Source of the DNA: Paraburkholderia sp.
Lineage (GTDB): Bacteria; Pseudomonadota; Gammaproteobacteria; Burkholderiales; Burkholderiaceae
Assembly: GCF_028283785.1 (NCBI RefSeq)
Contig: NZ_JAPWKB010000014.1
Coordinates: 248,001 to 312,000 of the forward strand
DNA: 64,000 bases
Reading direction: 5' to 3'
Part shown: positions 42,030 to 50,453 of the stretch, in pieces
How positions within the stretch are numbered: the first letter of the stretch is position 1
Layout of the letters: the number at the start of each line of letters is the position of its first letter
The notes under the pieces: model-generated
Told to the model about the DNA's origin: nothing
Databases searched by the model: none
Seen by the model: only the letters and a program-made list of their open reading frames with translations
Made by a program: the position numbers and the translations under genes

Positions 42030-45000
42030 GGCGCCACCTCTTCGGTCGGCCCGCGACGCCAGCGCCGCACGCGCGCGGCGAGACGGTCGAAGAACAGATA
42101 GATGACCGGCGTGGTGAACAGCGTCAGCAATTGACTCAGCGTCAGGCCGCCGATAATCGCCAGCCCGAGCGGACGGCGCAATTCAGAACCGGTGCCGCTG
42201 CCGAGCAGCATCGGCAGTGCGCCGAGCATTGCCGCGAGCGTCGTCATCAGGATCGGGCGGAAGCGCAGCAACGAGGCTTCGAAGATCGCTTCGCGCGGCG
42301 ACTTGCCTTCGGTGCGTTCGGCGGCCAGCGCGAAATCGACCATCATGATGGCGTTTTTCTTTACGATGCCGATCAGCAGCACGATGCCGATAATGCCGAT
42401 CACGTCGAGATCGCTACCGGCGATCATCAGCGCGAGCAACGCGCCGATCCCCGCCGACGGCAACGTGGACAGGATCGTCACCGGATGGATGAAGCTCTCG
42501 TACAGCACGCCCAGCACGATATACACGGTGACGAGTGCGGCGATCAGCAGATACACCTCGCTCGACAGCGAATCTTCGAACGCCTGCGCCGCGCCCTGGA
42601 ACGACGACGTGATCGAATCGGGCAAATCCACGGCCTTTTGCGCGGCGCGAATCTGCTCGACGGCGGTGCTCAGCGACGCGCCTTTCGCGAGATTGAACGA
42701 GATCGTCACGGCCGGGAATTGCGCCAGATGACTGATCGCGAGCGGCGATTTCTTTATGCTGATCTTCGCGATGCCGCTCAGCGGCACCTGGCCGGTGCTG
42801 CTGGTCTGGCTCGGCAGGTACAGGCTTCCCAGCGAATTCACATCGGGCAGCGTCTCGGGTTTCGCCACCAGAATCACGCGGTATTGATCCGATTGCTGGA
42901 AGATCGTCGAGACGATGCGCTGACCGAGCGCGTCATATAGCGCGTTGTCGATCGTCGCGGGCGTGATGCCGAACCGCGCGGCAAGCTGACGGTTCACTTC
43001 GACATTGACGCTCAGGCCGTCGGTGTCCATGTCGCTGGTCACGTCCGACAGCGCGGGAATCGCTTTCATGCGCGCCACGAGGTCGGGCACGTATTTCTCG
43101 AACGCCTGGCTGTTCGGCCCGCGCAGTACCAGGCTGTACTGGTTCGGCGAAACCGTGGTGTTCAGCGTCAGGTCCTGTTCCGGCTGCAAATACAGCTTGA
43201 TGCCGGGCACGTCCGCGACTTCCTGTTGCAGACGCCGCGCGACTTCCTGCGCGGTAGTGGAGCGGTCGTCGTGCGGCTTCAGGTTGATCAGGAAGCGGCC
43301 GTTGTTCAGCGTCGTATTGATACCGTCGATGCCGACATACGAGGTCAGCGAGGTCACGTCGGGGTCTTTCAGGATCGCATCGGCGAGCGCGCTCTGACGC
43401 CGCGTCATCGCGGTGTACGACACCGAGTTGTCGGCGACGCTGATGCCTTGAATCACGCCGACGTCCTGAGTCGGAAACAGGCCCTTCGGAATCACGACGT
43501 ACAGCACGCCCGTCAGCACGACCGTGCCGACCGCGACGAACAGCGTCAACGTCTGGTGATCGAGCACCCAGCGCAAACCGCGCTCGTAGGCCGCGAGCGT
43601 TTTGTCGAACAGCCCTTCGCTGATGCGCTCGAAGCGGCTCGGATGCCGTTGCGCCTGCGCGCGCAGCAGGCGCGCGCACAGCATCGGCACGACGGTCAGC
43701 GACACCACGGCGGAAATCACGATGGTGACCGCGAGCGTCACCGCGAACTCGCTGAACAGCCGGCCGATCACGCCGCCCATGAACAGCAGCGGAATCAGCA
43801 CCGCAATCAGCGACACCGTCAGCGAGATGATCGTGAAGCCGATCTGTCCCGCGCCTTCCAGCGCGGCTTCGAGCGGTGTCTTGCCTTCTTCCAGATAGCG
43901 CACCACGTTTTCGATCATCACGATCGAATCGTCGACGACGAAGCCGGTCGCGATGATCAACGCCATCAGCGAAAGATTGTCGATCGAGTAGTTGAGCTGG
44001 TACATCACGGCAAGCGTGCCGATCAGCGAGACCGGCACCGAGACGCTCGGGATGAGCGTGGCCGGCACGTTGCGCAGAAACACGAAGATCACGAACACGA
44101 CCAGCACGACGGCGAGCACGAGTTCGAACGCAGCATCCGACACCGACGAGCGGATCACGCCCGTGCTGTCCGACACGATGGTGACTTTCATGCCGGCGGG
44201 GAGTGTCGCTTCGAGTTGCGGCAGCTGCTTCTTGATCTGGTTGACCGTGGCGATCACGTTGGCGCCGGGTTGCCGCTGCACGTTCAGCACGATCGCAGGC
44301 GTGCCGTTGTACCACGCGCCGCGTTCGACATCCTGCGCCGCCTGGGTGACGCGCGCGACGTCGCGCATAAACACCGGCGCGCCGTTCTGATACGCGATCA
44401 CGGTGTTCAGATAGTCTTTTGGATCGGAGATCTGGTCGTTCGCGTTGACCGTGTAGTCGAGATCGGGGCCGTCGAAATTGCCCTTCGGCTGGCTGACGTT
44501 GACGTAGCTGAGGAGCGTGCGCAAGTCGTCGATATTCAGGCCGTAGGCGGCCAGCTTGTGCGGGTCGGCTTCGACGCGAATCGCGGGGACGTTGCCGCCG
44601 CTGGTGGTGACGACGCCCACGCCCGAGACCTCGGAGATCTTGGTGCCGAGCCGGTTGTTCGCGATGTCTTCGAGTTGCGTCAGCGACATCGATTTCGACG
44701 TGACCGCGAGCGTCAGAATGGGCTGGTCGGACGGATTGACCTTTGCATAAGTGGGCGGCGCGGGCAGACCGCTGGGCAGATAGCTGTTGGCCGCGTTGAT
44801 TGCCTGCTGCACGTTCTGCTGCGCGACATCGAGATTCAGCGAAAGATCGAACTGCAACGTGATGACCGATGCGCCGTCCGAGCTGTACGACGTCATCTGT
44901 TGCAGGCCGGGAATCTCGCCGAGTTGTACTTCGAGCGGTGCGGTGACCGTGGTTGCCATCACGTCCGGGCTCGCGCCCGGATAGAAGGTTTGCACCTGAA

Positions 45001-45133
45001 TGGTCGGGTAATCGACGTTGGGCAACGACGACACCGGCAGGATGCGCACCGCGACGAGACCGACCAGCACGAGCGCGACCATCAGCAGCAAGGTCGCGAC
45101 GGGCCGGAGAATGAACAGACGGGAAATATTCAT
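42026..45133 (-). CDS. RND multidrug efflux permease (MdtB/MuxB-like)
   Basis: 1035-residue RND pump subunit of normal length, with twelve helices and proton-relay residues in TGFVVDDSIVMIENVVRY. N-terminus NISRLFILRPVATLLLMVALVLVGLVAVRILPVSSLPNVDYPTIQV is characteristic of the MdtB/MdtC branch. Lies 18 bases after the adaptor gene and overlaps the MdtC-like gene by four bases. Substrates of relatives include bile salts, novobiocin and other amphiphiles. Confidence 0.92.
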   Translation of the reverse strand: MNISRLFILRPVATLLLMVALVLVGLVAVRILPVSSLPNVDYPTIQVQTFYPGASPDVMATTVTAPLEVQLGEIPGLQQMTSYSSDGASVITLQFDLSLNLDVAQQNVQQAINAANSYLPSGLPAPPTYAKVNPSDQPILTLAVTSKSMSLTQLEDIANNRLGTKISEVSGVGVVTTSGGNVPAIRVEADPHKLAAYGLNIDDLRTLLSYVNVSQPKGNFDGPDLDYTVNANDQISDPKDYLNTVIAYQNGAPVFMRDVARVTQAAQDVERGAWYNGTPAIVLNVQRQPGANVIATVNQIKKQLPQLEATLPAGMKVTIVSDSTGVIRSSVSDAAFELVLAVVLVVFVIFVFLRNVPATLIPSVSVPVSLIGTLAVMYQLNYSIDNLSLMALIIATGFVVDDSIVMIENVVRYLEEGKTPLEAALEGAGQIGFTIISLTVSLIAVLIPLLFMGGVIGRLFSEFAVTLAVTIVISAVVSLTVVPMLCARLLRAQAQRHPSRFERISEGLFDKTLAAYERGLRWVLDHQTLTLFVAVGTVVLTGVLYVVIPKGLFPTQDVGVIQGISVADNSVSYTAMTRRQSALADAILKDPDVTSLTSYVGIDGINTTLNNGRFLINLKPHDDRSTTAQEVARRLQQEVADVPGIKLYLQPEQDLTLNTTVSPNQYSLVLRGPNSQAFEKYVPDLVARMKAIPALSDVTSDMDTDGLSVNVEVNRQLAARFGITPATIDNALYDALGQRIVSTIFQQSDQYRVILVAKPETLPDVNSLGSLYLPSQTSSTGQVPLSGIAKISIKKSPLAISHLAQFPAVTISFNLAKGASLSTAVEQIRAAQKAVDLPDSITSSFQGAAQAFEDSLSSEVYLLIAALVTVYIVLGVLYESFIHPVTILSTLPSAGIGALLALMIAGSDLDVIGIIGIVLLIGIVKKNAIMMVDFALAAERTEGKSPREAIFEASLLRFRPILMTTLAAMLGALPMLLGSGTGSELRRPLGLAIIGGLTLSQLLTLFTTPVIYLFFDRLAARVRRWRRGPTEEVAP

Positions 45134-45151
45134 CGTGACGTCGATCCGCGG

Positions 45152-46333
45152 CTATGACCCGGCGTCCGGACCGGACGCCGGCGCGGCGCTCGATGCCGAC
45201 GCCGGCCGGATCTTCGCGCCGTCGCTCAGGCGGTCGGTGCCGTCGGTCACGATGCGGTCGCCCGCCTTCAGGCCGGACGCGATCACGGTGTTTTTGCCGT
45301 CGCTCGGGCCGAGTTTGACCTTGTGTACCGACACGGTATTGTTCGCGTTGACGAGGTACACGTAGTCGCCGGGTGCGCCGGTTTGCACGGCCGGCGTGGG
45401 CACGAGCACTGCATTGTCCAGCGTGTCCACCAGCAGCTTGACGTTGACGAATTCATTCGGGAATAGCGCTTCGTCGTCGTTCGCGAAGCTTGCGCGCAGC
45501 GTGACGGTGCCGGTCGCGGTCGTCATCTGGTTGCTGACTGCGTAGACCGTGCCGGTCGCGATCTGCTGCGCGTTGTCGCTGCTAAAAGCGGTGACGGGCA
45601 AACCCGACGACGCTTTCATCCGTTGCAATACGCCCGCCAGCGAATCTTGCGGCACGGTGAATTCCACCGTGGTCGGTTTCATCGTGGTGATCACGACAAT
45701 GCCGGGGTCGCTCGACGCCGTCACGTAGTTGCCGGGATCGACCAGCCGCAATCCGACGCGTCCCGATACGGGCGCGGTGATATGGCAATACGCGATGTCG
45801 AGGTCGTATTGCGCGATGCTGGCCTGATCGGATTTGACCGCGGCTTCGTCCTGCTGGACCGTGAACTGCTCGTCGATATAGGTTTGTTCTGCAATCGACT
45901 TGCGCTGGTTCAACTGCGCGTAACGGTCGAGATCGGCACGCGCCTGCGCGAGTGCGGCCTTGTCTTTCGCGAGCGTCGCTTCGGCTTGCTGTTTGTCGAT
46001 CTGATACTGACGCGGATCGATCTGCGCGAGGAACTGGCCTTTGGTCACTTCCTGACCTTCGCGATAACCCACGGCGGTCAGGTAGCCGCTCAATTGCGGC
46101 AGTACGGTGACCGTCGCGGTGGGCGTTACGGTGCCGAGTTCGCTCAAGGTTTCCGGCATCGAACCGGTCGTCGCGGCGGCGACCGTCACCACTTGCGCGG
46201 CAGGCCCACGCACGGGCTTTTTCTGCCGCAACAGATGAACCGCCACCACGGCGATCAGCGCCAGCACGATGAAGGCGAACAGGAACAGCTTGCGTCGGGA
46301 GCGCGTTGGCCGGACAGCCTCGACTTCGCTCAT
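45152..46333 (-). CDS. RND periplasmic adaptor (MdtA-like membrane fusion protein)
   Basis: 393-residue adaptor anchored by one N-terminal helix (RKLFLFAFIVLALIAVVAVHLL). Biotinyl-lipoyl-like halves flank a hairpin helix (KQQAEATLAKDKAALAQARADLDRYAQL), followed by ITAPVSGRVGLRLVDPGNYV and a beta-barrel. C-terminus Ala/Ser-rich. Start at 46333 (MSEVEAV) has GGAGATTGAT; an in-frame ATG at 46387 lacks support. First gene of the mdtABC-omf operon. Confidence 0.9.
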   Translation of the reverse strand: MSEVEAVRPTRSRRKLFLFAFIVLALIAVVAVHLLRQKKPVRGPAAQVVTVAAATTGSMPETLSELGTVTPTATVTVLPQLSGYLTAVGYREGQEVTKGQFLAQIDPRQYQIDKQQAEATLAKDKAALAQARADLDRYAQLNQRKSIAEQTYIDEQFTVQQDEAAVKSDQASIAQYDLDIAYCHITAPVSGRVGLRLVDPGNYVTASSDPGIVVITTMKPTTVEFTVPQDSLAGVLQRMKASSGLPVTAFSSDNAQQIATGTVYAVSNQMTTATGTVTLRASFANDDEALFPNEFVNVKLLVDTLDNAVLVPTPAVQTGAPGDYVYLVNANNTVSVHKVKLGPSDGKNTVIASGLKAGDRIVTDGTDRLSDGAKIRPASASSAAPASGPDAGS

Positions 46334-46753
46334 ATCAATCTCCGTAAACGGTCGGGACCGTGACAGTCGTAGGGGTGGATCGGGCAACGCGTGCCGGCGA
46401 GAAAACGTCGTAGGGCTTGTCGGTCATCGGCAGAACGTGGGGTTTTGCTTGCGGTTCGCTTGGGGTTTTCTTTCGCTTTGTCCGTGCGTCGTAGGGCTTT
46501 TGTTAGCGATACGAACGGTGCACGATCCGGCGAGTGTAGTGGGTTAAAAGCGCGTCGCGAACACGGTCGCTCTTACAGAGATTGCAGGGCGTTACAGCGG
46601 GGGGCGACAGTAACCGAAGGTAACGCGATCGTGCGTACGGCCGCGATTCGACGCGGCACGACGTCGTAATCGACGGTAACCGGATGCGTGCGACGAATCA
46701 GGAATTTTGTTCGCCGTGGCTCATCTGATGGTCTTTTGATGCGGAGGTCGTCC
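46334..46753. other. Divergent intergenic region
   Basis: 420 bases between the efflux operon and the small gene at 46754. Promoters of both must lie here. Only a short palindrome (ACGACGTCGT near 46660) and G-rich stretch were noticed; no gene or operator can be assigned. Confidence 0.4.
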
Positions 46754-47047
46754 ATGCAGCGCGTCATCGAACCCAGGGAACTTGGCGAAGTCGAACTCGA
46801 CGGCTTTCAATCCGTCCGCGTCTTCGATGGCGTGACGAGCGTGACGATCTGGGAAGGGCCGATCCCGCTAGGGCGGCTCTATGTGTCGAGCGTGCGGCCG
46901 AGCGGTCTGGGTGATCTCGCGATCCTGATCATCGCGGTGGACGATGTCATGGACGACATCGCGCGGCGCTCGATCTGCGAATCGCTTTGGCCGCGGATTG
47001 CCGCGCGCGGCGGCGCGCGTGGCAGCGGCTGGGTGGAAGGCGTCTAG
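46754..47047 (+). CDS. Small conserved-looking protein of unknown function
   Basis: 97-residue soluble, acidic protein with regular alternating hydrophobic pattern (FQSVRVFDGVTSVTIWEGPIPLGRLYV; LAILIIAVDDVMDDIARRSI) and a Gly/Arg-rich tail. No family recognised. It is supported as a gene by an excellent ribosome site (GCGGAGGTCG seven bases before ATG) and typical codon use. It is convergent with the frameshifted DUF3331 gene. Confidence 0.6.
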   Translation: MQRVIEPRELGEVELDGFQSVRVFDGVTSVTIWEGPIPLGRLYVSSVRPSGLGDLAILIIAVDDVMDDIARRSICESLWPRIAARGGARGSGWVEGV

Positions 47048-47078
47048 CGCGGCGAGGGTGCCGCGCGTGGCGACATCC

Positions 47079-47455
47079 TCAGATGTCGATGCTCGTGGCG
47101 AAGATCATCGAGCCCGCGTTGGCCGGCACGATGCCGCGCGATTGCGGACGGTAGACGGTTCGCCGCGCCGGATCGGCCGTCCGCTCAACACGCAGATACC
47201 CGATTTGCGCGCCACGCCGACGCGCCACGTTTGATCGCCGTAATGACCGGTGCGCGAATCGCACCATGAAATCGACACGGTTTGCGGACTCGGCCGGTCG
47301 AGCACCTGCACGGTCGGTTTGCCGAGCGCGTCGCCGTGCCGGACACCGGCTTTCGCGCGGGCATTGCCGAGCGTTTCGATGATCTTGTGCGCGACGCCGG
47401 TGTTGGCGATCATCGCAAGTGTCTGCGTCCAGACATCGGCGTATTCATAGGGCAT
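47079..47455 (-). pseudogene. DUF3331-family gene with a frameshift
   Basis: The first ~98 residues (start at 47455) match the DUF3331 pattern: VSISWCDSRTGHYGDQTWRVGVARKSGICVLSGRPIRRGE. In this frame the protein then runs into an unrelated Arg-rich end at 47105. The expected C-terminus (VYRPQSRGIVPANAGSMIFA) continues in a second frame ending at 47079. A single missing base near 47157-47162 accounts for the switch. It is either a real inactivation or a sequencing error. DUF3331 proteins are small and of unknown function, common in Burkholderia relatives. Confidence 0.75.
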
Positions 47456-47497
47456 GTCGTGCTTTCCTCTAGTTGAAGCGCGCGACCTGGCACAGGC

Positions 47498-48790
47498 TCA
47501 GGTCAGGCGGATCTTCGGCTGAACCAGTCCGTTGATCTGCTCGGCCGTCCACAGCAGCGTGGCTTTTCGAAAGCCGTGCAACGCCTGCTGATGACGGCGG
47601 TAAAGCATCGCGTGACTCAGTTGCGCAAAGCGGCCGCGAATGAAACCGCCTTGAAAGAATCCGAAGCGTCCGAGCGTGCCGAACGCGTTGTAATCGCTCA
47701 GCGACACCAGCGAACCGAAATCGCGGAACACGAAATCGGGCATCGGCGTGCCGGCGAGCCAGCCGGGCAGATGTCGCGCCAGGTGTTCGGCCTGCTGCGT
47801 CGCGACCTGCGCGGTGGGCGCGAGCGGACGGTCGTGATCGGGCAGGCTCAAGCTCGAACAGTCGCCGAGCGCGAAGATGTGATCGTCCGCGGACGATTGC
47901 AGCTTCGCGTTGACGACCACCTGATTCGACCGGTTGATGTCGAGCCCGTCGAACTGGCTCATGAAGTCAGGCGCCTTGACGCCCGCGGCCCAGACCATCA
48001 GGTCTGCATCGACCAGCGCACCGTCGCCATGACGGAAGCCGCCTGCTTCCGCCGACGTCACGCGGGTCGAAGTCAGCACGTGAAAACCGATATGTTCCAG
48101 TTGCTGCCGGCTCGACGCCGACACCTGTTCCGGGAACGACGCCAGCACGCGCGGACCGCTTTCGAGCAAGGTCAGACTCAGGCGCTCGCGCACACGCGGA
48201 TCGCCGTAACCGGACGCCACTTCGAGCAGGCGGCTCAATTCCGCCGACAACTCCACGCCCGTCGCGCCCGCGCCGACGACCGCGACACGCAGCGGTTCGT
48301 CTTTGGCAACGCTGCGAAACACGCGCGTGCGCAACGCGACGTTGAACGCTTCCGCCTGCCGCTGGCTATCGATGAAATGACAGTGCTGCCTGACGCCCGG
48401 CGTGCCGAAGTCGTTCGCGCGGCTGCCGAGCGACAGCACCAGCACGTCGTAGCCGACGGTTCGCGGATCGAGGATCGTGTCACCTTGCGGCGATGTAATC
48501 GCGGCAAGCTGCACCTCGCGGCGCTCGCGATCGAGACCGGTCATTTCGCCCGGCTGATAGGTAAAACCGTGCTCGCGTGCATGCGCGAGATAGATGACCT
48601 GCTGCTGTTGAACGTCGCGCGTGCCGGCTGCAATGGTGTGCAACATCGGCTTCCAGATATGCGTCGGGCTGCTGTCGATCAACGTGATGTTGGCCTGACC
48701 GCTACGTCCAAGCTGATTGCCGAGTCTCGTCGCGAGCAACAATCCGGCGATACCGCCGCCGACGATGACAATCCGTACCGGTTGGGACAT
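47498..48790 (-). CDS. ndh: Type II NADH dehydrogenase / FAD-dependent oxidoreductase
   Basis: 430-residue flavoprotein that passes electrons from NADH to quinone without proton pumping. Two Rossmann motifs: VRIVIVGGGIAGLLLATRLG (FAD, residues 5-24) and VAVVGAGATGVELSAEL (NADH, ~165). Ndh-type blocks: HIWKPMLHTIAAG, DVLVLSLGSRANDFGTPG, MVWAAGVKAP and FALGDCSS, with a C-terminal amphipathic membrane anchor (GRFGFFQGGFIRGRFAQL). Divergent from a TetR gene, with an inverted repeat between. Confidence 0.88.
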   Translation of the reverse strand: MSQPVRIVIVGGGIAGLLLATRLGNQLGRSGQANITLIDSSPTHIWKPMLHTIAAGTRDVQQQQVIYLAHAREHGFTYQPGEMTGLDRERREVQLAAITSPQGDTILDPRTVGYDVLVLSLGSRANDFGTPGVRQHCHFIDSQRQAEAFNVALRTRVFRSVAKDEPLRVAVVGAGATGVELSAELSRLLEVASGYGDPRVRERLSLTLLESGPRVLASFPEQVSASSRQQLEHIGFHVLTSTRVTSAEAGGFRHGDGALVDADLMVWAAGVKAPDFMSQFDGLDINRSNQVVVNAKLQSSADDHIFALGDCSSLSLPDHDRPLAPTAQVATQQAEHLARHLPGWLAGTPMPDFVFRDFGSLVSLSDYNAFGTLGRFGFFQGGFIRGRFAQLSHAMLYRRHQQALHGFRKATLLWTAEQINGLVQPKIRLT

Positions 48791-48794
48791 AATA

Positions 48795-48814
48795 TATTCA
48801 ACGAGTGATGAATA
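48795..48814. promoter_or_regulatory. TATTCA-N8-TGAATA inverted repeat between ndh and tetR
   Basis: Perfect 6-bp arms with an 8-base spacer, starting five bases upstream of the ndh start codon and ~130 bases before the TetR gene. A plausible operator for the divergent TetR regulator controlling ndh. Confidence 0.45.
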
Positions 48815-48941
48815 ACGGTATCGTAGCTGGAAGCGTCGATGTGTGTCAAACCGTCAGCTTGACGATTGCGCACGGAAGGCGTGACACCAAACGGCTGTCG
48901 GTTAAACTTCCGGCTGGATCAGCAATCCCTATTCCATACAG

Positions 48942-49604
48942 ATGAACGCTGTCACGTCAGGATCACACAAGCCGGTCGAGAAAAAGCGCACGCGCGGGCG
49001 ACCCGCATGCAGTGCTGCCGTCGGCGCCGACGTGCTGCTGCGATGCGCGCGCCGCATCTTCGCAAAACGGGGTTTCGACGCGAGCAGCGTGCGCGAGATC
49101 GCGCGCGACTCGGGCGTCGATCCCGCGCTGATCGCCCATCATTTCGGTTCGAAGGAAGCGTTGTGGCTGGCCGTGGTCGATCAGATCGGCGAGCAGATCG
49201 CACCGCTGATCGACGCCACCGCGCAATTGCGTTCAGCCGAGCTCAGCCACCGCGAACGGGTCGAGCGGGCCATCGTGCTGTTTATCGATCAGGTCTTCAA
49301 CGAGCCCGATACCGGCATGTTTTTTTCGACTGCCGCGACGGAGCAGGGCGCGCGCCTCGATGCGCTGATCAACCGGCTGGTGCGTCCGTATCACGATGTA
49401 TTCGTGCCGCTGCTGGCGGATGCATCGAAGGCGAAAGAACTGAAATCGCACGACCCCGAAGTGCTGTTTTCGATGCTCACGCATGCAATCAGCAAGACCG
49501 TGGCGTATAGCCACGTGTTGCAGGCATTTTCGTCGTTGCCCGACGACGAGAAGCGTTTCAAGCGAACCGTCATCAAGACCGCGTTGGGCATGCTCGGCGA
49601 TTGA
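48942..49604 (+). CDS. TetR-family transcriptional regulator
   Basis: 220-residue regulator with HTH at ~22-70 (RCARRIFAKRGFDASSVREIARDSGVDPALIAHHFGSKEAL) and a C-terminal helical domain resembling the TetR_C_11/CerR-like group (HRERVERAIVLFIDQVF, FFSTAATEQGARL). Divergent from ndh, its probable target. Basic N-terminal arm (EKKRTRGRPACS). Confidence 0.87.
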   Translation: MNAVTSGSHKPVEKKRTRGRPACSAAVGADVLLRCARRIFAKRGFDASSVREIARDSGVDPALIAHHFGSKEALWLAVVDQIGEQIAPLIDATAQLRSAELSHRERVERAIVLFIDQVFNEPDTGMFFSTAATEQGARLDALINRLVRPYHDVFVPLLADASKAKELKSHDPEVLFSMLTHAISKTVAYSHVLQAFSSLPDDEKRFKRTVIKTALGMLGD

Positions 49605-49620
49605 AAGCGGGCGGCAGTGC

Positions 49621-49687
49621 GTTTCTTTAGCGCGTTCTAGCGTTTCTCTAGCAGTTCTCTAGCAGTTCTCTAGCGTGTTCCTTTAGC
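49621..49687. repeat. Degenerate ~11-bp tandem repeat
   Basis: About six head-to-tail copies of a unit close to AGTTCTCTAGC, two of them identical (49653-49663 and 49664-49674). It follows the TetR gene. Each unit carries a CTAG, rare in such genomes. No spacers as in CRISPR. Confidence 0.75.
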
Positions 49688-49775
49688 AGATGTCATGGCC
49701 GATGCGTTAGCGCAATTCAGTCGCGCATTGCATCGACCTCATTCGCCGTACGACTTAAACGGGGACATGACCTTT

Positions 49776-49803
49776 TTGATCATATGCTCTTCGTATGTAT
49801 AAT
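49776..49803 (+). promoter_or_regulatory. Sigma70-like promoter for the leader/permease
   Basis: TTGATC and perfect TATAAT separated by 16 bases, on the + strand, upstream of the hairpin-rich leader. Position suggests transcription start near 49810. Confidence 0.5.
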
Positions 49804-50453
49804 CGACCGCGCAATGAGGCGTGTATGAAGTCTGTTTTCTTTATGCATCGGCGTAGGTCGGTACTGTCCGGCAACGTGCATCCTGATTGCTCAATGTGTA
49901 TCCGGTGCAAGTACATAAAGTACTGAAGCATCGAACATCATCATCGTTCCGATCGTTTGAAGATCGGATCCTCGTCTGCAATGCAGGCGGTGAAGAGCCA
50001 GAGGAGACGCTGGCGACTTCCCCGAAGTGCGGCTCAAGATCGTGCGGAAACCCTAAGAATCGACGAAGCGAGTTGGGATGTCCCAACCGGTATCTGCTTA
50101 CGACGATTCAAACCACGGCTACTGTCATGACTCATCTTCATCCACAGGCTGGTCCGTTACTGTTCACGCGTCCGACGCATTGTGCGCAACTCGTGCAGCG
50201 CATTTCACGCAACGATCCTTCGCCTCAAGCTCCCTATACGGTCTGCTGACGCAGCCCAACTTCTTCCGCTGTCGCTAACCGTCGATCTACATCGACGGCG
50301 TCTGTCAGCGACCTCATCGGGCTAACGGCATTCACATGCCGTGCCGGTTTGCGTCCGCTCGTCCATTGCGGGTGCGGACTGCGTTCGCCCTCGATTTACG
50401 CGTTATCAGCGCGTGTCCCTGCACGCCTGTACGTTTTGTCTGGAGCCTTTTCT

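Larger units (their letters stand above)
49605..50453 (+). other. Long leader region before the polyol permease gene
   Basis: 849 bases without a convincing gene. After the tandem repeat comes a promoter-like pair TTGATC (49776-49781) and TATAAT (49798-49803) with a 16-base spacer, then ~640 bases to the permease ATG. Within it lie consecutive hairpins: TCCGATC/GATCGGA (49948-49968), CTGCA-A-TGCAG (49975-49985), GCCAG/CTGGC near 50000, and GTTGGGA-TG-TCCCAAC (50072-50087). Base composition differs from neighbouring genes. It may be a structured 5' untranslated region or small RNA; no known riboswitch was recognised. Confidence 0.45.

Noticed and set aside
43226..45157. 643-residue plus-strand ORF opposite the MdtB-like gene
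   Set aside because: Shadow ORF, His/Asp/Arg-rich with no domain.
49621..49687. CRISPR array
   Set aside because: Repeats are contiguous 11-bp units with no spacers and no cas genes.
49948..50087. Known riboswitch (cobalamin, glycine or SAM type)
   Set aside because: Hairpins are present but none of the conserved core sequences of these classes could be matched.
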